This document shows, in pieces, positions 1 through 7,942 of a stretch of DNA of 64,000 bases. The stretch spans positions 57,501-121,500 of the forward strand of contig NZ_CP137637.1 of NCBI RefSeq assembly GCF_036670015.1, read 5' to 3'. Positions within the stretch are counted from its first letter, which is position 1; the number at the start of each line of letters is the position of its first letter. The position numbers were made by a program, and so were the translations under genes. The stretch is from Niallia sp. XMNu-256 (lineage in GTDB: Bacteria; Bacillota; Bacilli; Bacillales; Cytobacillaceae). The notes beneath the pieces were generated by a model. It saw only the letters and a list, made by a program, of their open reading frames with translations, was not told the origin of the DNA and ran no database searches.

Positions 1-85
1 TTTTACAAAAAGTGAGTTCGTTATAATTACTTTTTAGAGAATAAGGTCGGAATAACAAGAATGGTTAAAGCTAAGAAGGTGAAAA

Positions 86-1639
86 ATGGTCATGGCGGCA
101 GCAATTAAAAATGCAACAGGTGAAGCTATCTCAACAGTAGAAATTATGCAATTTATGACGCATAATAGTTTACTTTTATACAAGAAAAAGGGATCTCTTG
201 TTTCTCTTGATAGAGTAGCAGCTTATGAGGAAAAAGAGAAACATAATCCATTTCAAAAGGGTGTCGTATTTGTTACTCCATCTAAAGCCAATCTTGTCGA
301 AGGGAAGGGTTACATTGTTACATCTTATGAAACTCTTCAAGAAAAAGGGCAAGCATTATCGCATTGGACACCTAATACCTTTCGAGGTGGTACATACTAC
401 AACTTTCAAAAAAGAATCATTAAGGGTCATACGCGAGATAATTTAAAGCAAATTAATGTATTAGGGTTTGATATCGATACGAAAGAAATTGACCTTTATG
501 CTCTATATTTGGGTTGCGAAGAATTAGGATTACCACGACCTAATTTATTGTTGGAAACTCCTAAGGGATTTCAGTTTTTCTATGTACTCGAAACACCTTT
601 TTTTATACATAAAAATCAAGACTACAAGTCTTTAAGAGTAGCTGAACGCTTACACGAAAATGTACGTAAAGCATTATCAACATATGTTCCAGTAGACACA
701 AATTGTGCACCATTTGGATTTTATAGGATACCAAGGGAAGATAATGTTTTAGACTTCTATAGTGAGCCTGCTAGCACTGAGGAACTTCTGTCTTGGTCAA
801 TAAACTTTGAAAGGCAAGAAAAGCGTTCTTTTTTACGTGTAGTGTACAGTAAAGATCAACCAAACCTCGATTTAACGGCATCCGATTGGTACCGTACGCT
901 TATATGTTCAACCAACATTGATAAAGGTCATCATAGTGCTAGTCGTAATAATGCTTTAATGACATTAGCGCTTGCAAATTATGCAAGTGGACGATCAATG
1001 GAGGAAGCATACGATGAACTGGATCAATTTAATAGTAATTTGTTTAATCCTTTGAGTAAAAGTGAGTTTGAACGTACGTTGAAAAGCGCTTATTCCGGAA
1101 AATATAAGGGTGTAAAACGTTCTTATGTTGAAGGATTATTGGAAACCTGGACGGATGGAGAAGTACAATTTTCTGGAAGAGAAGGTTGGTACAAGTTTAA
1201 AAAGCCACGCGAGGAACGTGTACGCTCTCACTACGAAGAACGTGAAGCTGATATTATTGCTTATTTAGAAAAATATACAAACCAAGAATCAGCTTATTTA
1301 GAGGGGTCACTTAGATCACTTGCTGAAACCTTCGGAATGGCCGTTTCTACTCTCAAAGAGGTTTTAAAACGCTCGAACAAGATCATTAAGCGAACTATTG
1401 GCCGTGGACGTGCAGCAGTAACAAAAGTAGCCAGTCGAAACATGCTATTTAAAAGATTACTATATTTACGTAAAAACAGGATAAAACAGGCGCAATTAAC
1501 ATTTGCTGAGCTATTATCTGAGTTGAATGGATTATTCCAAACACTTGAAATACCGTCGTTAGAAAAAGAGCTTATCCTTAATGAAATAGATTTATTATTT
1601 AGCCAGGGGAAGTCTCCGCCTGACAAATTAATTAGTTAA
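86..1639 (+). CDS. Plasmid replication/primase-like protein
   Basis: A 517-residue protein resembling archaeo-eukaryotic-type primases and replication initiators of Firmicutes plasmids. What is seen: an acidic LGFDIDTKEID stretch near residues 127-135, where such primases carry metal-binding Asp residues, and a helical region at about 275-350 (GHHSASRNNALMTLALANYASG) that looks like a primase C-terminal (PriCT) domain. The C-terminal 140 residues are basic and could bind DNA. A GAAGGTG ribosome site at about 74-80 precedes the ATG; a second in-frame ATG two codons later fits the spacing as well or better. It probably primes or initiates replication of the element carrying the transfer genes downstream. 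Initiator and primase roles cannot be separated by eye. Confidence 0.6.
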   Translation: MVMAAAIKNATGEAISTVEIMQFMTHNSLLLYKKKGSLVSLDRVAAYEEKEKHNPFQKGVVFVTPSKANLVEGKGYIVTSYETLQEKGQALSHWTPNTFRGGTYYNFQKRIIKGHTRDNLKQINVLGFDIDTKEIDLYALYLGCEELGLPRPNLLLETPKGFQFFYVLETPFFIHKNQDYKSLRVAERLHENVRKALSTYVPVDTNCAPFGFYRIPREDNVLDFYSEPASTEELLSWSINFERQEKRSFLRVVYSKDQPNLDLTASDWYRTLICSTNIDKGHHSASRNNALMTLALANYASGRSMEEAYDELDQFNSNLFNPLSKSEFERTLKSAYSGKYKGVKRSYVEGLLETWTDGEVQFSGREGWYKFKKPREERVRSHYEEREADIIAYLEKYTNQESAYLEGSLRSLAETFGMAVSTLKEVLKRSNKIIKRTIGRGRAAVTKVASRNMLFKRLLYLRKNRIKQAQLTFAELLSELNGLFQTLEIPSLEKELILNEIDLLFSQGKSPPDKLIS

Positions 1640-2021
1640 AAATTAATAAGCCAGTCTGCCAATACATATCTTAATTCTCCTTGTGTCTGTTCTTTGTGTT
1701 TATAATTATTATTATTTAGATATTCTTTACTGGAGTTTGATTTAATTATTAAGTAAATGTTTTATTAGTCATTTTACATTTAAAAGATCTTATTTAATTT
1801 CTTAGTAACAACAGAGAATGTAGGTATTTTCTAATAATTCTGATTAAAAAGTTATAGGAACGCTAGTTCTATATTTCAGGTATAAAGAACCTTGTAAACA
1901 ATTTCCATAATGATTATTATGGGGTTATATAATGTGTTTGGATATATGTTTAGTTATGTGTTTTACCTTGTTTATCACCACCCATATTAAAACACAAATA
2001 TTTTTCCGTTAAACGTAGACC

Positions 2022-2080
2022 GGTCCTCCAGAAGAATCACGGAATGGTGGAGAGTTATTCCGTGATTCTTCTGGAGGACC
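2022..2080. repeat. Perfect 24-bp inverted repeat upstream of transfer operon
   Basis: Arms 2022-2045 and 2057-2080 are exact reverse complements with an 11-nt loop (2046-2056). No T-run follows on the + strand, so it is not a standard terminator. It lies between the replication gene and the transfer operon, next to a C-free tract, which suits a role in oriT, a single-strand origin, or mRNA leader control. The preceding stretch 1640-2021 is AT-rich, and no gene was recognised in it. Confidence 0.8.
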
Positions 2081-2113
2081 TAAGATAAATAACCCACTTA
2101 CCTGGATATAAAC

Positions 2114-2279
2114 TGATATGTAGTGGTAGGGGGTGGTGGTGTGTAGTTAGTTTGTGTGTAGTGAGTTAGGTAGAGAGATAGTAGAGTGTTAGTGTGTGAG
2201 TAAGTAGGTATGTAGGTATGTAGGTAGGTAGGTAGGTAGGTATAGAGAGTATGAGTAAGTGTAAGTGATTTAGTGAGTT
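2114..2279. repeat. 166-nt tract with no C on the + strand, including GTAG tandem repeats
   Basis: Not one C occurs on the + strand in 166 nt. The tract is G/T/A-rich and includes a GTAG/GTAT tandem array at about 2205-2241. It lies in the likely 5' leader or origin region of the transfer operon. Such strand asymmetry would give an unstructured transcript or strand; this functional reading is inference. Confidence 0.85.
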
Positions 2280-2310
2280 CAAGGACAAGTTCAAGTGCGG
2301 TAGTTCAAGG
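2278..2310 (+). repeat. Three TTCAAG direct repeats
   Basis: TTCAAG occurs at 2278, 2290 and 2304, the first and third extended to TTCAAGG, spaced 12 and 14 nt apart. This is iteron-like spacing just after the C-free tract and before the transfer operon. It may be a protein-binding array; no partner is known. Confidence 0.4.
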
Positions 2311-2398
2311 GATCAGGTGAAAGTTTAAGGTTGTGTGTAGTTTTTAAATGAGAATTTTGATAGTAATTGAGAACTTGTAAGAAGGAGGAGAAGGGTGT

Positions 2399-5002
2399 TT
2401 GAGGTTCCATTTGTTGCCGTTTTTAATTTCGAAAGAGGGAAAAGTGTATGAGTTAAAGACAACGATGGATGCTAAGATTTTATATTTTAAAGATGAGACG
2501 TCTTGGGTTACTACGCTCAGTTTTTTAACTCGTCCTTGGTATAGACGATTGTTTAAACGTGAGTGGATTAGCTGGGAAATTGTTGCAACGAAGGATGACA
2601 TTCGGTATTTTGTATGGGTTCCAGATGTACAAGCAGGTAAAGCTTTTATGAGTAAGTTTTATGCTGAACATCCAGATGTTGAGATTGTGGAAGTGGAAGA
2701 TCGGGTTATTGATTTCTCTCGAAACCATGCTGGGACTAAGTTATATACAGAAAGTCATTGGACAATTCCTATTAAAACTTATCATAACGAAGTAGTAGAT
2801 ACGCAAGCTGAATTGATTGAGTTTCTAGAGGGATTAGAGGGTGAACAAGAGATTCATATGCAATTTCTCATTGAACCTGCTTATCGAACTGAAAAAAGCT
2901 TTAGAGGAATTGTTCGGCAGTTTCATAAAGAGGGAGAAGCTGATGAATCCCTAGAAAAAGATAATGAACTTTATTTATCGGCAATTGAGGGAAAATCAAC
3001 GCGAATACTTTCTAGATTGGGTATTAAGGTTGTGGCTTTTGGTAGAGATCAGAAAGACGCTAGGGACTTGATAAAGGCTGCCAAAGGATCTATTGGTACA
3101 TTTTCTAGTGGACGTTTGAATCAATTAAAGGGTCGTGAGTGGTGGTGGTTTCGAACAATTCGACCATTGTTTCGCTGGGAATATAAAAATCGTATTTTTC
3201 CGATAGAACGGATGAAAAAAAGAGTCATTTTAGGGTCAGAGGAAATGGCGGCCATCATGAGGCTTCCAAGTGAAAGAGTTCAAACCAATAAATTGAATCG
3301 ACTTAAAATGAGATCGACTCCATTACCAAAAGAATTAAAAGGTGCCACATTTAATTCAGGTTTAGCTATTACTCTAGGGGAACATTCTTATCACGGTAAG
3401 AAAAATAATGTTTTATTCGATCTTGCTACTTTGAGGTATCATGCAGCTTTTATGGGGATGTCAGGGATGGGTAAATCTACTGCTATGTATAATTTAGTAG
3501 AGGATTTAGTTAGTCTTGAAGGTGCTGGAACGCTTATTGGAGGAACCATTATTGATCCACATGGTGACCTATGCCAGGATATTGCAGCAAGAATACCACC
3601 TGAGAAGCAACACCTTGTTCGTTATATTAAGTTTTCGGAAGGTGAGATTCCGTTTAATGTTTATGATGTTGATTTTGTGTCTGCAGAAGATAAGATTGCT
3701 CAAACCGTTGCGGATGTTTTAAAAAGAACATGGAAGGACTTTTGGGGTCCTAACATTGACGATAATTTTTTAAATGGGGGAATTGTTTTACAACGATTAG
3801 GAGAAGCAAGTCTTCCCAATTTGCAGAGATTATTAAGTGATCCAGATTATCGTGATGATATACTTTCTCGATTAAATCGAAGTGATCCTATTGAAAACGA
3901 TTTGTATTTATATTTTGCCAATTTACATGGGCTTCATGATCGTGAGTTACAATTAAAAACGAATTCTACTTTAAATAAATTAAGAAAAATTACCTTGTCT
4001 GGTGTTTTAGGAAAAATTCTTCGAGCAAAAACAAATGGTTTGAGATTTCGAGAAAGCATGGATCAAGGCATGATTAATCTACTTGATTTATCGGAATTAA
4101 CAAGCGATGAGAAGAAATTGATTGGTTCTATGTGTTTGACATTTGCTGAATTGGCAGGAAAGAGTCGGGCCGATATACCAGCTATTGAACGAGATAAGTT
4201 GCCTTATCATTTTGTCATGGTGGATGAAGCTCCTACTTTAATGGAACACAGTACAGATGCTATTGAGTCTTTTGCTTCTGAGTTAAGGAAGTACAAGGTC
4301 TCCATTATATTAGGGATGCAAGGAATTAAAGATCAATTACCAAGGGAAGTCGCGTCAGCAATTTTCCGAAACTTCGGAACTCTTGTTTCATTCCGGTTAG
4401 GGGAGCCGGATGATGCCCAGTATGTTCATCGTTCGATGAATTCCGAGGTTATAAAAGAATCTGATTATTTACAGATAGAGCCTTATCATGCATATATGAG
4501 GATGCAGGTTGGAAATGAGCGAACACACCCATTTTTAGTTCGTATGAAGCCTCCAGGGCCGGCTTATTATCAAGATTCTATACTTGAGATAAAGACGCGT
4601 ACAATTTCAGAAGCAATGGAAATTGAAAATAAAGTATTAGAAAAAATGAATGACCAACAGATAGTTCAAGAAAAAGAGCATGAAACAAATAATGATTCTA
4701 TGTTTAAAGAAAACAATGAATTTATAGAAGATCAGGTACAATTTCATCAAGATAAATCTGATCCTCAAGATATTGCTGAAATAGATGTTAGTAATAAAGA
4801 GAAGAATCAAAATGAAACTTTGGATATATTAAATGCTTACGATCAGTTGGAACTAGAAAATGAAATAAAACAATCGAAGCTAGAATTGGACAATCATGAA
4901 TTGACTGAATCTTTAGTTAGACAAATAAATGTTCGAGAAGAGGTGAAAAAGGATGATAAAATGGATAAAAAAGAAGCTAGTCTTGAAGACGCGCTGTTTT
5001 GA
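2399..5002 (+). CDS. HerA/VirD4-like conjugation ATPase (putative coupling protein)
   Basis: An 867-residue P-loop ATPase. Walker A is GMSGMGKST at about residues 353-361 (Lys359) and Walker B is VMVDEA with Asp609-Glu610; IDPHGDL follows the P-loop, as in HerA/VirB4/VirD4 ATPases. The last 130 residues are highly charged and probably disordered. It starts at TTG, set by a very strong AAGGAGGAG site at 2382-2390. It heads the transfer operon and, with the Replic_Relax protein after it, probably recruits DNA to the transfer channel. Unlike TcpA-type coupling proteins, no N-terminal membrane segment is evident, so membrane docking may go through partners. The ATPase class is firm; the coupling role is inferred from context. 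Confidence 0.7.
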   Translation: MRFHLLPFLISKEGKVYELKTTMDAKILYFKDETSWVTTLSFLTRPWYRRLFKREWISWEIVATKDDIRYFVWVPDVQAGKAFMSKFYAEHPDVEIVEVEDRVIDFSRNHAGTKLYTESHWTIPIKTYHNEVVDTQAELIEFLEGLEGEQEIHMQFLIEPAYRTEKSFRGIVRQFHKEGEADESLEKDNELYLSAIEGKSTRILSRLGIKVVAFGRDQKDARDLIKAAKGSIGTFSSGRLNQLKGREWWWFRTIRPLFRWEYKNRIFPIERMKKRVILGSEEMAAIMRLPSERVQTNKLNRLKMRSTPLPKELKGATFNSGLAITLGEHSYHGKKNNVLFDLATLRYHAAFMGMSGMGKSTAMYNLVEDLVSLEGAGTLIGGTIIDPHGDLCQDIAARIPPEKQHLVRYIKFSEGEIPFNVYDVDFVSAEDKIAQTVADVLKRTWKDFWGPNIDDNFLNGGIVLQRLGEASLPNLQRLLSDPDYRDDILSRLNRSDPIENDLYLYFANLHGLHDRELQLKTNSTLNKLRKITLSGVLGKILRAKTNGLRFRESMDQGMINLLDLSELTSDEKKLIGSMCLTFAELAGKSRADIPAIERDKLPYHFVMVDEAPTLMEHSTDAIESFASELRKYKVSIILGMQGIKDQLPREVASAIFRNFGTLVSFRLGEPDDAQYVHRSMNSEVIKESDYLQIEPYHAYMRMQVGNERTHPFLVRMKPPGPAYYQDSILEIKTRTISEAMEIENKVLEKMNDQQIVQEKEHETNNDSMFKENNEFIEDQVQFHQDKSDPQDIAEIDVSNKEKNQNETLDILNAYDQLELENEIKQSKLELDNHELTESLVRQINVREEVKKDDKMDKKEASLEDALF

Positions 5003-5018
5003 ATGTAGGGGGATTTAG

Positions 5019-5909
5019 ATGTCGAAACGTATCGGGACGAAGGAAGAAGATTTATTTATTGCTTTACATGATTTAGTGTTTGTCGATTATGATTTTTTAC
5101 AAAAATATGTGTTTATCCATGAAGATGGTACTCCATTTCACAAAAACACGATTATGAATCATCTTCGTGCTTTAGAGCGTGAAGGGTATATCAAATCTTC
5201 ACCGATTGCAAAAGCGAATGTAAGAGGGGCAGATCGATTAGTTTATACACTTGATACTAAAGGAATTCAAGAAGCTAGGGAACTACTTGGAGATGTTGAC
5301 TGGGATACAAGATGGACTCAAAGGACACCTACGTATATTTATCATTCTTTGCAAATTGCTCACGTGTTAACTACTTATAATAGAGAAAAACATAGTGGAA
5401 TTGAATTTCTTGAGTATTTTTCAGAGCGACGCGCTTATCGAAATTATGGAGAAGTGAGAGTAGAAAAGGATGGGAAAAAACGTCAGCCTTCAAATACAGT
5501 AATTCGCCCGGATGGTGCCTTTATTCTAAAGCGTGTTGTTAATGGGAAGAGCTTCCACTTTCTATATTTTGTAGAAATGGAGCGAAGCCGTCAACGAATT
5601 GAAAATACTTTGGACAAAATTCATCGTTACAATCAATACGTATTGAAAAAGGCCTATTTAAATGATCTAAGATTTGGTGTTCCAATTGATATGATACGTA
5701 TTTTATTTATTTCTCAAAAGGAGAATGAGAGGGATCGTTTAATGCTCAATGCTAAAAATGGCGATTCACGAGAAATTGAAAAAATGCATGGGGCGTTACT
5801 TTTTGCTACTTATGAGGATGTGTTAGAAAATCCTTATGGTGATATATGGAAAGCTAAACATTCTACAACTGTTGATCATTTGTATTCCCTAACTAGTCGA
5901 ATTGAATAG
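5019..5909 (+). CDS. Replic_Relax-family protein, putative DNA-processing factor
   Basis: A 296-residue protein with an N-terminal winged-helix-like segment (NTIMNHLRALEREGYI, about residues 46-61). A core follows with RPDGAFIL (about 167-174), HFLYFVEMERSR and IENTLDKIHRYNQY. This pattern matches the replication-relaxation family found next to conjugation ATPases in Gram-positive plasmids, where members are linked to plasmid DNA relaxation. It lies 16 nt after the ATPase gene, in the same operon. It is the best candidate here for a relaxase or its accessory factor. A conventional HUH relaxase motif was not seen, so the nicking activity is unproved. Confidence 0.6.
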   Translation: MSKRIGTKEEDLFIALHDLVFVDYDFLQKYVFIHEDGTPFHKNTIMNHLRALEREGYIKSSPIAKANVRGADRLVYTLDTKGIQEARELLGDVDWDTRWTQRTPTYIYHSLQIAHVLTTYNREKHSGIEFLEYFSERRAYRNYGEVRVEKDGKKRQPSNTVIRPDGAFILKRVVNGKSFHFLYFVEMERSRQRIENTLDKIHRYNQYVLKKAYLNDLRFGVPIDMIRILFISQKENERDRLMLNAKNGDSREIEKMHGALLFATYEDVLENPYGDIWKAKHSTTVDHLYSLTSRIE

Positions 5910-5963
5910 TCAATGCTCATAAAAGGGCAGATATATATCTTCGATTTGAAGGGGGGTGAAACA

Positions 5964-6299
5964 ATGGGATATAAAGTTAAGCGAGGTACGACCTCAACTG
6001 GTAATACAATTAAAGAAATGATAACAAGTTTTTTTAAGAGATTGATAGCTGTATTGATTATTTTGACCGTAATGGTTGTATTAGGTTATTTTCTGTTGCA
6101 ATTTTTCTATGCCAATTTCCCGGTTTTTGCGATAGCTGCTGATGATGTCATTGCTTTTGTTAAAGGTTTCTATGCTAAACATGGTCTTTGGGCTACATTA
6201 GGGTTTATTGGCTTAATTTGTCTTGCTGTATGGGCCTTAGGTGAAGAAGCCAAAAGAAAAGAACGTCGAAACGAGGCTATGAAACAAATGATGAAATAA
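5964..6299 (+). CDS. Small two-span membrane protein of transfer operon
   Basis: 111 residues. The start chosen is the ATG just after an AAGGGGGGTG site (5949-5958); an upstream in-frame ATG at 5913 lacks a good site. There are two hydrophobic spans, at about residues 26-48 and 74-92, with a basic N-terminus and a basic, charged tail (EEAKRKERRNEAMKQ). It lies between the Replic_Relax gene and tcpC in a collinear operon, so it is probably a small component or accessory of the transfer channel. No family was recognised. Confidence 0.6.
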   Translation: MGYKVKRGTTSTGNTIKEMITSFFKRLIAVLIILTVMVVLGYFLLQFFYANFPVFAIAADDVIAFVKGFYAKHGLWATLGFIGLICLAVWALGEEAKRKERRNEAMKQMMK

Positions 6300-6314
6300 G
6301 AAAGAGGGGGAAGA

Positions 6315-7253
6315 ATGCAAAAGCGCATATATCCAAAAACGGTATTTAGAAAGAAGGTTTTTAAAGGATTTTTTTGGACTGGATTCTTATTGGCACTCTT
6401 TTTATCTGTTGTAGCTATTGTTCGATTATCAAATTTTGACACTAATCAAGTTGAGGCCAAACAGGCCCAACCAAAGGAAAATATGGTTAATTTTGCTACC
6501 CGAGAAGGAGCTCAATCTTTTGCTCAGAATTTTGCACGTGAATATTTTGATTGGCAGAATAGTGATGAGGGTAAGAAAAGCCGTATTGACCGTTTACAAA
6601 CATATCTAGCTATTGGTTTAGATGAACAGGCTGGACTATCTTTTGAAGGGATGGAATGGAATAGCAGTTTATCCACTTCGCAAGTATGGAATGTTGAAGC
6701 AACAGGTCATGATTCAGCAAATATTACTTTGCGTGTAGAACACATATTAAATAGAACTATTTCGCAAGATGCAGAAGATGCTCCTTCTGAAGAAAAATCT
6801 GGACCATATGAAAAGTATTTTGTCGTTCCGATTCAAACAGATGGAAAGTCCTTTGTAGTCCATCAAATACCATATTTTATCTCTGCGCCAGAAAAACCGC
6901 AAATCACCTCTGATACCTCTATCAATGAAGACGGAAAACTCCAAGATACAAAACTCCAAGCAGAAATTATATCAGCACTTAATACATTTTTCAAAGTATA
7001 TACAAATGGATCACAAGAAGAACTGTCTTATTACATTAAAGGCGATTATATTGAATCGATGACGGGTGTCATTACATTTAAAGAGGTTAAAAACCTAATC
7101 ATTAAACAAGATCAATCTACAAATCAATATAAGGTTAGCGCTACAGTTGTTTTTCAGGAAAATCAATCAAAAGCAGAAGTGATTTATCCATATGAACTAA
7201 TTCTTTTAAAAGAAGATAACCGTTGGTTTATAAAATCTATTAAAAATCATTAA
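6315..7253 (+). CDS. TcpC/ConC-like conjugal transfer protein (VirB8-like)
   Basis: 312 residues: a short cytoplasmic N-terminus, one transmembrane helix at about 19-37, then a long extracytoplasmic part. This part has two NTF2-like repeats, the second near residues 215-310 (AEIISALNTFFKVYTNGSQEELSYYI, ending DNRWFIKSI). This is the layout of TcpC of clostridial pCW3 and Orf13 of Tn916, bitopic scaffold proteins of the mating channel comparable to VirB8. It has a GAGGGGGA site and sits in operon order before tcpD and tcpE, which strongly supports the assignment. Confidence 0.8.
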   Translation: MQKRIYPKTVFRKKVFKGFFWTGFLLALFLSVVAIVRLSNFDTNQVEAKQAQPKENMVNFATREGAQSFAQNFAREYFDWQNSDEGKKSRIDRLQTYLAIGLDEQAGLSFEGMEWNSSLSTSQVWNVEATGHDSANITLRVEHILNRTISQDAEDAPSEEKSGPYEKYFVVPIQTDGKSFVVHQIPYFISAPEKPQITSDTSINEDGKLQDTKLQAEIISALNTFFKVYTNGSQEELSYYIKGDYIESMTGVITFKEVKNLIIKQDQSTNQYKVSATVVFQENQSKAEVIYPYELILLKEDNRWFIKSIKNH

Positions 7254-7277
7254 AACATTTTAGGAGGTTAGTAGATT

Positions 7278-7499
7278 ATGAACTTTGGGGAGAATATTCA
7301 AAGTTGGTTTTCTGTACAGGTAGGTGCTTTGTTTTTGGTGATTATTGGTGCAGTAGCGATTTATTTCTTAGTTAAACGAGAGTTTTCCAGGTTTGTAGGT
7401 TTTGCGATATTTGCCATGATTGTTGGAGTATTTGTTTTTACGCCTATTGCTGTTAAGGATTTAGGTACAAAATTATGGGCAACTGTTTTTGGCAGTTAA
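7278..7499 (+). CDS. TcpD-family small membrane protein
   Basis: 73 residues with two hydrophobic spans (about 14-32 and 40-60) joined by a basic KREFSR loop. This size and topology, and the position between TcpC and TcpE, match TcpD-type subunits of Gram-positive mating channels. An AGGAGG site at 7262-7267 precedes the ATG. It is likely an integral membrane channel component. Confidence 0.7.
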   Translation: MNFGENIQSWFSVQVGALFLVIIGAVAIYFLVKREFSRFVGFAIFAMIVGVFVFTPIAVKDLGTKLWATVFGS

Positions 7500-7528
7500 T
7501 TAAAGTAAGAGGAAAGTGAGGAAGTACC

Positions 7529-7942
7529 ATGAAACCTAAAATTTTACGAACTTACAATAGTGTGTGGAAAGTAGAAAAGGTTTTATATGGGATTCAAGAC
7601 ATTCCTTTACCGTTTCCCTTAACGTATAGACAAATTGGATTCTTTTCAGGCGGGGTATTTATTGTCTGGATTCTAAATCAATTTCCACCTTTAAGTTTAT
7701 TGAATTTAAGTTTGGTTGAGTATGTTTTTTTACCAGGGCTATTCACATGGTTTTTTACAAAGCAGTTATTAGATGGAAAAGCAGCACATCGGTTTTTTAT
7801 TCGGGTTATTCAGTATCATCTTTCACCTCACTTACGAAATCGATATAAAGAAGTATCTGATAGGAAGAAACCTTATCAATATGGCAGCAACGTCGGTTAT
7901 CGTCAATTGAGTTATAACAAGGGGGGGAGAACGGATGATTGA
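7529..7942 (+). CDS. TcpE-family conjugal transfer membrane protein
   Basis: 137 residues. The N-terminus (LRTYNSVWKVEKVLYGIQDI) and two central hydrophobic spans at about 33-50 and 58-75, followed by a basic tail with HRFFIRVIQYHLSP, match TcpE/ConD-type proteins. It overlaps the start of the VirB4-like gene by 8 nt, indicating translational coupling. It is likely an inner channel subunit that interacts with the ATPase. Confidence 0.75.
   Translation: MKPKILRTYNSVWKVEKVLYGIQDIPLPFPLTYRQIGFFSGGVFIVWILNQFPPLSLLNLSLVEYVFLPGLFTWFFTKQLLDGKAAHRFFIRVIQYHLSPHLRNRYKEVSDRKKPYQYGSNVGYRQLSYNKGGRTDD

Noticed and set aside
61..108. 15-codon frame MVKAKKV before the first gene
   Set aside because: It overlaps the start of the replication gene and its ribosome site; no evidence of translation, though a short leader peptide cannot be excluded.
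2205..2245. GTAG tandem repeats as a CRISPR array
   Set aside because: Units are 4 nt with no spacers and no cas genes nearby.
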